Below, in pieces: positions 17,006 to 24,787 of a DNA stretch of 64,000 bases (position 1 is its first letter; each line of letters opens with the position of its first letter). This stretch comes from Rummeliibacillus pycnus_B. Lineage in GTDB: Bacteria > Bacillota > Bacilli > Bacillales_A > Planococcaceae. Below the pieces are notes generated by a model that was given only the letters and a program-made list of their open reading frames with translations, did not search any database and had not been told where the DNA came from. Location of the stretch: the NCBI RefSeq assembly GCF_050459865.1, contig NZ_JBCMNM010000021.1:1-64000 (forward strand). Direction: 5' to 3'. Made by a program: the position numbers and the translations under genes.

Positions 17006-17293
17006 TTGGAATATTCATATCCATTTTCAATCGATTGGTCTAAGAATGAAATTGTCGATGTGATTGCATTTTTTCAAACTATTGAAAAAGCATACGAAAA
17101 GGGCGTAAAACGTGAAGAAGTATTATTAAAGTATCGTCGTTTTAAGGAGATTGTACCTTCAATGGCAGAAGAAAAAACCATTTTCCGTGAATTTGAAGAA
17201 GAAAGTGGTTATATAAGTTACGATATTGTTAAACAAACGAAAACAAGTCCAGATGGCACAATTATTAAAGGTATTAACAAACACGGAAGATAA
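17006..17293 (+). CDS. yktA: UPF0223 family protein YktA
   Basis: This 95-residue soluble protein of unknown function matches the UPF0223 family. It starts EYSYPFSIDWSKNEI and carries KYRRFKEIVPSMAEEK and FEEESGYISYDIVK. The start is a TTG with AGGTAA about eight bases upstream. It is flanked by an extended -10 promoter and a bidirectional terminator, so it is a single-gene unit convergent with yktB, as in B. subtilis. Compact helical structures are known for the family, but no activity is established. Confidence 0.88.
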   Translation: MEYSYPFSIDWSKNEIVDVIAFFQTIEKAYEKGVKREEVLLKYRRFKEIVPSMAEEKTIFREFEEESGYISYDIVKQTKTSPDGTIIKGINKHGR

Positions 17294-17297
17294 TAAA

Positions 17298-17346
17298 AAG
17301 CAATCGGTTTACTCAGTAGTAGAGAATTTACCGATTGCTTTTTATA
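17298..17346. terminator. Bidirectional terminator between yktA and yktB
   Basis: AAAAGCAATCGGT pairs with ACCGATTGCTTTT across a loop of about 20 bases, with A and T tracts on both sides. Confidence 0.88.
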
Positions 17347-17352
17347 CTATTA

Positions 17353-17979
17353 TTATTTGTTTACCATAATGTTATAAATTGGTAATAGCGCGTCGAATGT
17401 ATCGTCTACTACCCTAGAAAATTCTTTCGCAGAAAGTTTTATTGCTTTTTCCTTTGGTAATTGAAGACCAATTAAGAATTCTCCTTTTTTTACATCGCGT
17501 AAACGCGTTAAAAGTTTTTCTAATGAACCATCGTTTATTGCTTCACCTAAAAGAATTCCAGTTGGAGCGAAATGATCTCCAGAAATATAAAACGTTTCTG
17601 GAAGTATGGTAAAGGAATCAAGATTTTTTAATAAATTTTCAGCTATTTCTTTTTTAGTAGGAGCTTCATAAATGGCGCATAGAAGGATAAAAATATGAGA
17701 TTTAAAAAGTCCTATTTCAAAGTGCGGCAGTGCTTTATACCCGCGTTTATTTGTGGCGAATGCTACCCAGCTATCGATTGGCGGGTTCACTTTTCGTCTT
17801 GCGTGTTTTGCTACATGTGGAAAAAATTCATCTCCTGTTTTAGATGAGATGTATGTAGAATAAGTTGTTCCAAGTTCCTCAAATTTAGGACGTACATTCG
17901 TAATGAGTGCTGCCATACGTTGTTCAAGTCCAGGTGTTGTAAAGACTTCAAAGTCTTTGTTAGTCCATTTTACTGTCAC
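17353..17979 (-). CDS. yktB: UPF0637 (DUF1054) family protein YktB
   Basis: This 208-residue protein matches the DUF1054 family. It has an N-terminal WTNKDFEVFTTPGLEQRM, a central HVAKHARRKVNPP-DSWVAF block and PHFEIGLF. The family is restricted largely to Firmicutes and its function is unknown. GGAGAGA lies upstream of the ATG. It is convergent with yktA and divergent from ykzI, the same arrangement as in B. subtilis. Confidence 0.9.
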   Translation of the reverse strand: MTVKWTNKDFEVFTTPGLEQRMAALITNVRPKFEELGTTYSTYISSKTGDEFFPHVAKHARRKVNPPIDSWVAFATNKRGYKALPHFEIGLFKSHIFILLCAIYEAPTKKEIAENLLKNLDSFTILPETFYISGDHFAPTGILLGEAINDGSLEKLLTRLRDVKKGEFLIGLQLPKEKAIKLSAKEFSRVVDDTFDALLPIYNIMVNK

Positions 17980-18142
17980 TATTTTCTCTCCTTTTTTAAC
18001 TTTATGTTTATTTTATTTGAAAAATGGGAAAAAATCTTGTAGAAGGACTTACCATTCTTCGTACAGTGAATATAATGTAGAAAGTGGTCAGAAAATTCTT
18101 TCTTCTTATCATTTAAACATCAAATTAAAGGAGCTGATCATC

Positions 18143-18340
18143 ATGAAACAAGTCGTTCATATTATTCGTAAAGTGGATTTTGAAAAGCAATATATAAAAG
18201 GTCTTCATTTAGAAGTGGATTATGAATTAGCTACACTGTTTGATGCGCTGCAATTGAATGATACTGAGCAAATCGCACAAAGTAAAGCGAGATTGGCTGA
18301 AATTCATATGGAACTGGAGGCATTCCATGCATTCGCCTAG
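18143..18340 (+). CDS. ykzI: Small protein, YkzI-like
   Basis: This 65-residue protein starts MKQVVHIIRKVDFEKQY and has a charged, helical sequence. AAAGGAG is placed nine bases before the ATG. A longer in-frame extension upstream would overlap the divergent yktB gene and has no ribosome binding site. Its size and place between yktB and the inositol-phosphatase gene match B. subtilis ykzI. The name rests mainly on gene order. Function is unknown. Confidence 0.7.
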   Translation: MKQVVHIIRKVDFEKQYIKGLHLEVDYELATLFDALQLNDTEQIAQSKARLAEIHMELEAFHAFA

Positions 18341-18364
18341 AAATAACGCAAAAAATTTAAGGTG

Positions 18365-18402
18365 ACACTTGCTTATCATTATGAGAAGCAGGTGTTTTTT
18401 TT
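18365..18402 (+). terminator. Terminator after ykzI
   Basis: ACACTTGCTT (18365-18374) pairs with AAGCAGGTGT (18386-18395) with one wobble and is followed by eight T residues. The T tract runs straight into the -10 region of the next gene. Confidence 0.85.
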
Positions 18403-18410
18403 GGTATAAT
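18402..18410 (+). promoter_or_regulatory. Extended -10 promoter of the suhB-like gene
   Basis: TGGTATAAT repeats the extended -10 found before yktA. It sits directly on the T tract of the ykzI terminator, 51 bases before the start codon. Confidence 0.6.
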
Positions 18411-18460
18411 ATACAAAATATGAAATGTACTTTGTTTTTTCGAGGAAAGGTGAGGGAATA

Positions 18461-19264
18461 ATGAGTATTGCTGAAGTACATGAATTTGCAAAGGCTATCA
18501 TTATGGAAGCGGGAGAACGTATCCGTAGTTCATTTTCTGAAAAGTGGGTAATTGAAACGAAAGCGGATGCAAATGATTTAGTGACAAATATTGATCGCGA
18601 AACAGAATTATTTTTCATTGAAAAAATAAAAACGTTTGATTCAACTCATAAAATTTTAGGTGAAGAGGGAATGGGCGAGAAAATTGATTCGATTGATGGG
18701 GTAGTATGGATAATTGATCCGATTGATGGAACAATGAATTTTATTCGTCAACATCGGAATTTTGCAATTACAATTGGTGTTTATATTAATGGAATTGGAA
18801 AACTAGGGTATATTTATGATGTGATGAGGGACCAATTATACTATGCAAAACAGGGCCAGGGTGCCTATATGAATGAAGTTCCTTTAAAACCTCTTCAAGC
18901 AATTTCCTTAAATAAAGCAATTATTGGATTAAATGCTACTTGGGTGACTCCTAATAAGAGAATCGAGCATGAGCCTATGATTGACCTAGTTCATAAAGTA
19001 CGTGGGACAAGATCATATGGTTCAGCTGCCTTAGAAATTGTCTCTGTTGCTTGTGGGAGAATGGATGCATATATATCTCTTAGATTATCTCCTTGGGATA
19101 TTGCAGGTGGTGTAGTGATTGCTAATGAGGTAGGTGCTATAGCCAGTAATTTAAAAAATGAACCTATCAACTTATTAAAACAAGATACTTTTATCGTGGC
19201 TAATCCTACGATACATAGTGAAATTATTGATGATTATATTCAACTGAAAAATGAAAATAAATAA
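18461..19264 (+). CDS. suhB: Inositol-1-monophosphatase family protein (YktC/SuhB-like)
   Basis: This 267-residue magnesium-dependent phosphatase belongs to the inositol monophosphatase superfamily. Metal-site motifs are visible: GEEG at 67-70, DPIDGT at 86-91 and SPWDIAGG near 210. The substrate may be inositol phosphate, NADP(H) or fructose-1,6-bisphosphate, since family members differ. The start at 18461 follows a GGAAAGGTGAGGG stretch. An earlier in-frame ATG at 18425 has no ribosome binding site. Position matches yktC of B. subtilis. Confidence 0.92.
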   Translation: MSIAEVHEFAKAIIMEAGERIRSSFSEKWVIETKADANDLVTNIDRETELFFIEKIKTFDSTHKILGEEGMGEKIDSIDGVVWIIDPIDGTMNFIRQHRNFAITIGVYINGIGKLGYIYDVMRDQLYYAKQGQGAYMNEVPLKPLQAISLNKAIIGLNATWVTPNKRIEHEPMIDLVHKVRGTRSYGSAALEIVSVACGRMDAYISLRLSPWDIAGGVVIANEVGAIASNLKNEPINLLKQDTFIVANPTIHSEIIDDYIQLKNENK

Positions 19265-19266
19265 TT

Positions 19267-19317
19267 AAGGGATTGTCCTTGAAGTTGAAGAAACCCAACT
19301 TTTGAAGGCAATCCCTT
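19267..19317 (+). terminator. Terminator after the suhB-like gene
   Basis: AAGGGATTG pairs with CAATCCCTT, with inner CCTT/AAGG and AGTTG/CAACT pairs. The T tract is weak. The following stretch to 19486 shows no gene. Confidence 0.75.
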
Positions 19318-19486
19318 ATCTTATATCCATATTCATATGCCAACTTCTTAATAGCTCTTATGACACATATTAAAGTGCTAAAATAGCTATCTACCTCAAA
19401 CACCCTATCAGTCGACAACTGTGTGTTTTCTACCGAAAAGGCTTTTCAAGTAGTTACCGAAGTTGGAATAGCTATTAATAATGAAT

Positions 19487-19672
19487 TTATAATAAGCCTT
19501 GATCTCGGAATTGGCGTTTTGTTTTAAAGGCTAGACCGAAAACAACACAAACTGCTATAATACCACCGATAATTCCTAAAGTACTACCTAAAGCTATTGC
19601 CCAACCAATAGAACACATAGCTAAAACCCCTGCAAGGGCAAAGATAGCCATGACGAATTTTGCTTTATTCAT
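19487..19672 (-). CDS. ylaF: Small membrane protein, DUF5325/YlaF-like
   Basis: This 61-residue protein has two predicted transmembrane helices (about 6-24 and 27-48) and a charged tail KTKRQFRDQ. GGAGG lies six bases before the ATG. Size, topology and location before typA match YlaF of B. subtilis. Function is unknown. The symbol is based on position and general similarity. Confidence 0.7.
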   Translation of the reverse strand: MNKAKFVMAIFALAGVLAMCSIGWAIALGSTLGIIGGIIAVCVVFGLAFKTKRQFRDQGLL

Positions 19673-19800
19673 AACAATCCTCCAAAAAATAATTATAATT
19701 CTATTGTTAAACTAAATACTAAGATTAGCAAGGTTTTCACTTGTAAAAAATAAAAAAGTTGAAAAAGACATGTAAAAATAAAACACAAAGCTATTTTTTA

Positions 19801-19809
19801 TGTTATAAT
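19801..19809 (+). promoter_or_regulatory. Extended -10 promoter of typA
   Basis: TGTTATAAT is an extended -10 (TG, one base, TATAAT) 43 bases before the typA start. No good -35 is visible. Confidence 0.55.
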
Positions 19810-19851
19810 AGCACAGTTATGGACTCGAAAAAAACAATGTGGAGTGGAACA

Positions 19852-21693
19852 ATGACAAATTTAAGAGAAGATCTCAGAAATATAGCAATTATTGCCCACG
19901 TCGACCATGGTAAAACAACTTTAGTCGACCAATTATTAAAACAATCAGGTACATTCCGTTCAAATGAACATGTTGAAGAACGTGCAATGGACTCTAATGA
20001 TATTGAACGTGAACGTGGTATTACGATTTTAGCAAAAAACACTGCAGTTCACTACGAAGATACTAAAATCAACATCTTGGATACACCAGGACACGCCGAT
20101 TTCGGTGGTGAAGTTGAACGTATCTTGAAAATGGTAGATGGCGTTTTACTTGTAGTAGATGCTTACGAAGGTTGTATGCCTCAAACTCGTTTCGTGCTTA
20201 AAAAAGCATTAGAACAAAAATTAACACCAATCGTAGTCGTAAACAAAGTTGACAAAGATTCAGCTCGTCCTGAAGAAGTTGTTGATGAAGTAATCGACTT
20301 ACTTATTGAGTTAGGTGCAGATGAAGATCAATTAGAATTCCCAGTAGTTTTCGCTTCAGGTGTGAACGGTACTGCTTCATTAGATCCAGATCCAGCTAAA
20401 CAAGAAGAAAACATGAAATGCTTATTCGAAGAAATTATCAGTCACATCCCAGCACCAGCTGATACTCGTGAAGAACCTCTTCAATTCCAAGTTGCATTAC
20501 TTGACTATAATGACTTCGTAGGCCGTATCGGTATTGGTCGTGTTTTCCGCGGTACAATCGCTGTTGGACAATCAGTATCTCTAGCGAAACTTGATGGTAC
20601 AGTGAAAAACTTCCGTGTTACGAAAATGTTTGGCTTCTTCGGTTTAAAACGTGAAGAAATTCAAGAAGCGTATTCAGGTGATTTAATCGCTGTATCTGGT
20701 ATGGAAGAAATTAACGTTGGTGAAACTGTATGTCCACAAGATCACCTAGAGCCACTTCCTCCAATGCGTATTGATGAACCAACTTTACAAATGACTTTCT
20801 TAGTAAATAACTCGCCATTCGCAGGTCGCGAAGGTAAATGGGTAACTTCACGTAAAATTGAAGAACGATTACTTTCTCAATTACAAACTGACGTTTCTCT
20901 ACGTGTAGAACAAACAGATTCTCCAGATGCATGGACAGTTTCAGGCCGTGGTGAACTTCACTTATCAATCCTTGTTGAAAACATGCGTCGTGAAGGATAC
21001 GAATTACAAGTATCAAAACCAAAAGTTATTATTAAAGAAATCGATGGTGTAAAATCCGAACCAGTAGAACGAGTACAAATCGATGTACCAGAAGACTGTG
21101 TTGGTTCTATCATTGAATCATTAGGTGACCGTAAAGGTGAAATGCAAGATATGATTAACGAAGGTAATGGACAAGTTCGTTTAATCTTCATGGTACCTGC
21201 TCGTGGCTTAATCGGTTATACTACTGAATTCATGTCACTTACTAAAGGATTCGGTATTATTAACCATACATTCGATTCGTATCAACCAGTAGCAACTGGT
21301 CGTGTAGGTGGTCGTCGTAATGGTGCGCTTGTTTCTATGGAAACTGGTAAATCTACTACTTATGGTATGATGCAAGTAGAAGACCGTGGTATATTATTCG
21401 TAGAACCAGGTACTGAAATTTATGAAGGTATGATCGTGGGTCAAAATACACGTGATAACGATATTACAGTTAACATCACAAAGATGAAACAAAAAACGAA
21501 TGTTCGTTCAGCTACAAAGGACCAAACAAACGTTATTAAAACACCAAAAATCTTAACACTTGAAGAAGCATTAGAATTCTTAGATGATGATGAATACCTA
21601 GAAGTTACACCTGAGTCAATTCGTCTTCGTAAACAAATTCTAAACAAAAACGAACGCGAAAAAGCTGCTAAAAAAGTACGTAACGCAGAATAA
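19852..21693 (+). CDS. typA: Ribosome-associated translational GTPase TypA/BipA
   Basis: This 613-residue translational GTPase acts on the ribosome in stress responses and 50S assembly. The GTPase domain shows AHVDHGKTT near 17, the switch motif RGITI, DTPGHADF and NKVD. EF-G-like domains III and V and the BipA-specific C-terminal region follow, the latter including GRVGGRRNGALVSMETG. The ATG at 19852 (MTNLREDLRN) is chosen over the in-frame one 93 bases upstream, because GGAG lies seven bases before it and the length then matches B. subtilis TypA. It is followed by ylaH. Confidence 0.96.
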   Translation: MTNLREDLRNIAIIAHVDHGKTTLVDQLLKQSGTFRSNEHVEERAMDSNDIERERGITILAKNTAVHYEDTKINILDTPGHADFGGEVERILKMVDGVLLVVDAYEGCMPQTRFVLKKALEQKLTPIVVVNKVDKDSARPEEVVDEVIDLLIELGADEDQLEFPVVFASGVNGTASLDPDPAKQEENMKCLFEEIISHIPAPADTREEPLQFQVALLDYNDFVGRIGIGRVFRGTIAVGQSVSLAKLDGTVKNFRVTKMFGFFGLKREEIQEAYSGDLIAVSGMEEINVGETVCPQDHLEPLPPMRIDEPTLQMTFLVNNSPFAGREGKWVTSRKIEERLLSQLQTDVSLRVEQTDSPDAWTVSGRGELHLSILVENMRREGYELQVSKPKVIIKEIDGVKSEPVERVQIDVPEDCVGSIIESLGDRKGEMQDMINEGNGQVRLIFMVPARGLIGYTTEFMSLTKGFGIINHTFDSYQPVATGRVGGRRNGALVSMETGKSTTYGMMQVEDRGILFVEPGTEIYEGMIVGQNTRDNDITVNITKMKQKTNVRSATKDQTNVIKTPKILTLEEALEFLDDDEYLEVTPESIRLRKQILNKNEREKAAKKVRNAE

Positions 21694-21723
21694 TAATTTT
21701 CGCTAGACGGGAGGATGTTGATC

Positions 21724-22113
21724 TTGTTTAAGTCCGGTTTATTGTTAAAACTGAATTTTACTCAAGTTGCTGCATCTACTTTAACTGATGGACACGATCA
21801 AGTATTTAATCGTATGTCCGGTGTTGCTCGTTATATTTACGAAAATGCACCAAGCTATACAGTAGCAGGTTATATTCTATTAGCAGTTATTTTCATATTA
21901 ACTGCAATAGTGTATCATCTTGGATTTGCAAGATCATCATTAAAAGCATGGCAAACAGCCGTGATTTATGTATTCTTATTTGTAGGGTGCATTATTTTAA
22001 CCTTCTTAGCATTCTTCTTACCAATGGTAGAAGGATTAATAGTGGCAGCCTTAGTATTAATTCTCTACAAAGTTCGTTTACGTAGAGATAAGAAAAAAGA
22101 AGCTGCTTCTTAA
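21724..22113 (+). CDS. ylaH: YlaH-like membrane protein
   Basis: This protein of about 129 residues has two or three predicted helices in its second half and a basic KVRLRRDKKK tail. It matches YlaH by size and by position directly after typA. The GGGAGG at 21710-21714 overlaps an in-frame ATG at 21715, so that ATG cannot be used efficiently. The in-frame TTG at 21724 has ideal nine-base spacing and is taken as the start. Function is unknown. Confidence 0.8.
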   Translation: MFKSGLLLKLNFTQVAASTLTDGHDQVFNRMSGVARYIYENAPSYTVAGYILLAVIFILTAIVYHLGFARSSLKAWQTAVIYVFLFVGCIILTFLAFFLPMVEGLIVAALVLILYKVRLRRDKKKEAAS

Positions 22114-22114
22114 G

Positions 22115-22149
22115 AAAAAGAGTTGTCCATTTTCGGACAACTCTTTTTT
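22115..22149 (+). terminator. Terminator after ylaH
   Basis: A perfect stem (AAAAAGAGTTGTCC with GGACAACTCTTTTT, six-base loop) is followed by more T residues. Confidence 0.93.
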
Positions 22150-22203
22150 GATACTATAAAATTTGTTGGGGTCTTTACCTAGTTTGGTGGATTATAGTAG
22201 AAA

Positions 22204-22285
22204 AGTAAAGGTGATTGCCAACACACTCATGTACATGACGAATTGCTTTCGGTACAAATAAGTGGAAAATGCTGCGGTGCGTTAA
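22204..22285. repeat. Degenerate dispersed repeat (related to 41886-41965)
   Basis: This stretch aligns over about 60 bases with the gap after ylbF. Shared blocks include AAGT..AAGTGA.TGCC, ACTCA.GTAC, and AATTGCT followed by GACAAATAAG or GTACAAATAAG. No gene is seen in 22150-22320. Confidence 0.4.
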
Positions 22286-22323
22286 ATGAATTTTAGGTCT
22301 TACCCTAACATTTTTACATAGAA

Positions 22324-22357
22324 TCAAAAAAAACAGAGCATTATTCTAAATGCTCTG
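22324..22357 (-). terminator. Terminator after ylaI
   Basis: CAGAGCATT (22334-22342) pairs with AATGCTCTG (22349-22357). On the minus strand eight T residues follow. Confidence 0.92.
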
Positions 22358-22365
22358 CTAAATTT

Positions 22366-22572
22366 CTAAAATTCTTCGTCTGCCTGAACTGCCTTTCGGA
22401 TAAAACGAAATTTACCGGTTGCTAGCCTTGCATTCGTTTTTTCGGTAATTCGATCGTGACAAGTTGGACACATAAAAGTGTGAATAGGACGATTGCGTAA
22501 TTTTTTTGCTATTGGTGAGAAATCAGGAAGTTCGTTAACAGTATCACAGATTACGCATTTAACTCGCATCAT
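22366..22572 (-). CDS. ylaI: Zinc-ribbon protein YlaI (DUF2197)
   Basis: This 68-residue small protein has two CxxC knuckles, CVICD near residue 6 and CPTCHD near residue 35, typical of a zinc ribbon. It matches the YlaI/DUF2197 family. Two consecutive ATGs follow AAGGAGG, and the spacing suits either. It is co-transcribed with the preceding ylaL-like gene, which ends 11 bases upstream. Function is unknown. Confidence 0.88.
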   Translation of the reverse strand: MMRVKCVICDTVNELPDFSPIAKKLRNRPIHTFMCPTCHDRITEKTNARLATGKFRFIRKAVQADEEF

Positions 22573-22583
22573 AATTTTCCTCC

Positions 22584-23084
22584 TTATTCTACTTGCATGC
22601 CTACGATTCCTTTAATAGGATTTTCGTAGTTGGAGCCATCTCCTAATAGTAAGTAGACAGGGCCATTCTCTTTTAGCATTTTACCATCTTTACTAAATTG
22701 GAAAATAAGTTTTTTCGCATCTTCAATACTAAAACGATATTGTGAACCATCGTGTGTTTCAAATACAACTGTCTTTGCATCTTCTTTTGGTTCAGCATTA
22801 AGAATGAAAGGTTCAATTTTTATACCGAAAGTACCAGTCATCATATCTTTGCGGTCAAATTTACGTTCAGTTTTCAAAGTCGGTGGGAAAGTTGCACCCT
22901 CCATAATTTCACGAGACCAGAATTTTCCTGCTTTTTCGATATATTCTTCATCAGGATCTACCTCTACTGGCTTTTCGATGAAATATGTTTCTAAATTTAG
23001 CTTACGGTCATCAAAAATCCAAACTGTAGAATCTAATGTAATTTGAAAGTTGACTTTACCTTTAATTTGAATGATGGATTCCAT
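22584..23084 (-). CDS. ylaL: Conserved protein, YlaL-like
   Basis: This 166-residue soluble protein has the conserved-looking N-terminal block QITLDSTVWIFDDRK and a C-terminal GPVYLLLGDGSNYENPIKGIVG. It has no signal peptide or membrane segment. Gene order (next to ylaI and ylaN) suggests YlaL, and I have no confident domain assignment. GGAGG is placed eight bases before the ATG. It heads a two-gene minus-strand unit with ylaI. Confidence 0.6.
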   Translation of the reverse strand: MESIIQIKGKVNFQITLDSTVWIFDDRKLNLETYFIEKPVEVDPDEEYIEKAGKFWSREIMEGATFPPTLKTERKFDRKDMMTGTFGIKIEPFILNAEPKEDAKTVVFETHDGSQYRFSIEDAKKLIFQFSKDGKMLKENGPVYLLLGDGSNYENPIKGIVGMQVE

Positions 23085-23263
23085 AGGTTTTTCCTCCTCA
23101 GATGTTACATTCCATTCTTTAGTATAACGCTTTTTATCTACAGATAGAAAGAAATAATATTATCATTCTCATTTTGAAATATAGATGCTTGCATTTTTTC
23201 TTTGCAAAAGATAAACTTTATTAAGATAGAGTTGAAGAAATATCAGGTAATGGGGGCGTCCTC

Positions 23264-23545
23264 ATGGATACAAAATCACAAAGTTCGTATCAGGAGAAAG
23301 CATTGGAACTCCTAATTGCCGATGCGGAGAAAATAGCAAAATTAATTAGAGTGCAAATGGAACATTTAACAATGCCACAATGCCCTTTGTACGAGGAAGT
23401 TTTAGATACGCAAATGTTTGGTTTATCTCGTGAGATCGACTTCGCGGTTAAGCTAGGCTTGCTTGAACGTGATAAGGGAAGAGAAATTCTCGATTCACTT
23501 GAAAAAGAGCTGTCTGCATTACACGATGCATTCACAAAAGAATAA
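23264..23545 (+). CDS. ylaN: YlaN, iron-responsive Fur-interacting protein (DUF1507)
   Basis: This 93-residue helical protein matches YlaN closely in length and sequence pattern (EKALELLIADAEKIAKLIRVQMEHLTMPQCPL). In B. subtilis and Staphylococcus aureus, YlaN has been reported to bind iron and to relieve Fur repression. The Cys in MPQCPLYEE is part of the conserved region. A GGGGGC stretch precedes the ATG. It is a single-gene unit ended by a terminator immediately before ftsW. Confidence 0.92.
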   Translation: MDTKSQSSYQEKALELLIADAEKIAKLIRVQMEHLTMPQCPLYEEVLDTQMFGLSREIDFAVKLGLLERDKGREILDSLEKELSALHDAFTKE

Positions 23546-23548
23546 GAA

Positions 23549-23581
23549 AAAACTCAAACACAAAGCTGTTTGGGTTTTTTT
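23549..23581 (+). terminator. Terminator after ylaN
   Basis: ACTCAAACA pairs with TGTTTGGGT around a six-base loop and is followed by seven T residues. Confidence 0.9.
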
Positions 23582-23606
23582 GCTAGATAATAGATGAGGT
23601 AAAAAC

Positions 23607-24776
23607 ATGAAAACTTATTTCAAAAAATATATGAAGTACTTTGACTACCCTTTGTTTTTTACATATGTTTTACTATGCCTATTTGGATTAGTAATGATTT
23701 ATAGTGCAAGTATGTTCTGGGCTGTTAATACTCTACAAACAACGCCAGATTATTTTTATAAAAAGCAATTGATGAATTTGACTATTGCGGCTGTCGCCTT
23801 TTTAATAGGTTTTATAATTCCTTATAAGCGGTATAAAGATAGAAAAATGATGATGTTGATTATTGCAACCATGCTTACTTTGTTGATGTCGGTATTTTTA
23901 TTTGGTTATAGTCCAGATAATTCAGGTGCAAAAAGTTGGCTTAATTTTGGATTTGCAAATTTTCAACCTTCTGAACTTACAAAACTAGGAATTATACTTT
24001 ATTTTTCAGCTTTCTTTGCAAAGAAAAAAGAGACTGGAAAATTAGATATTATTAATGAGTCAATTATGCCTCCTTTATTGGTTTTTGGTACGGCTATTCT
24101 ATTCATAGGATTAGAGCCAGATTTAGGAGCTATTGGATTAATTACATTAATAGCACTATCAGTAATGGCTGCAAGTGGCATGAAATTTTCTACTTTTAGT
24201 AAAATTATTGGGTGGTTAATAGGTTTAGCGGTTATTGGCTTGATTGGTTTATTTATTTTCAAAGATTCATTCTTTACTGAACGCCGAATGGGACGATTAA
24301 AAGCATATCTTGATCCATTCACAGATGCTGATGCATTTGGTTATCAAATAGTAAACGGTTATTATGCAATTGGTTCAGGTGGTGTTAAAGGATTGGGATT
24401 AGGCCAATCTGTGCAAAAATTGGGGTATTTACCCGAACCTCAAACGGACTTTATCTTAGCAATTATTTCAGAAGAGTTAGGGACATTTGGGGTTGCTATT
24501 GTATTATTTGGATTAGGATTCATCGTTTACAAAGCAATGCGTATTGCGATTAAAGCAAAAGACCCAATGGCACGTATGATTGCTGCAGGTATTGGAAGTT
24601 GGATTGGTATTCAAACTTTCATCAATGTAGGCGGATTAAGTGGCATTATTCCACTAACTGGTGTACCACTACCTTTTATTAGTTATGGCGGAACGTCTGT
24701 AATTTTGTTATCTTTAGCTATGGGGATTTTAGCGAATGTCTCCATGATGGTTAAAAAAGATAATAATCAAGACTAA
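23607..24776 (+). CDS. ftsW: Peptidoglycan glycosyltransferase FtsW (SEDS family)
   Basis: This 389-residue SEDS protein has about ten transmembrane helices and polymerises lipid II at the division septum with a class B PBP. Family motifs include GAKSWLNFGFANFQPSELTKL near 110-130, and GGVKGLGLGQSVQKLGYLPEPQTDFI near 255-280. It ends with the signature PFISYGGTS. The place between ylaN and pycA matches ftsW of B. subtilis. GAGG precedes the ATG. It is 11 bases before pycA, so the two may share a transcript. Confidence 0.95.
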   Translation: MKTYFKKYMKYFDYPLFFTYVLLCLFGLVMIYSASMFWAVNTLQTTPDYFYKKQLMNLTIAAVAFLIGFIIPYKRYKDRKMMMLIIATMLTLLMSVFLFGYSPDNSGAKSWLNFGFANFQPSELTKLGIILYFSAFFAKKKETGKLDIINESIMPPLLVFGTAILFIGLEPDLGAIGLITLIALSVMAASGMKFSTFSKIIGWLIGLAVIGLIGLFIFKDSFFTERRMGRLKAYLDPFTDADAFGYQIVNGYYAIGSGGVKGLGLGQSVQKLGYLPEPQTDFILAIISEELGTFGVAIVLFGLGFIVYKAMRIAIKAKDPMARMIAAGIGSWIGIQTFINVGGLSGIIPLTGVPLPFISYGGTSVILLSLAMGILANVSMMVKKDNNQD

Positions 24777-24787
24777 GGGGGATTTAT

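Noticed and set aside
19224..19418. 64-codon minus-strand frame after the suhB-like gene
   Set aside because: It overlaps the gene end and the terminator hairpin and has no ribosome binding site.
20711..21022. 103-codon minus-strand frame within typA
   Set aside because: Shadow of the conserved typA coding sequence, with no start site or similarity.
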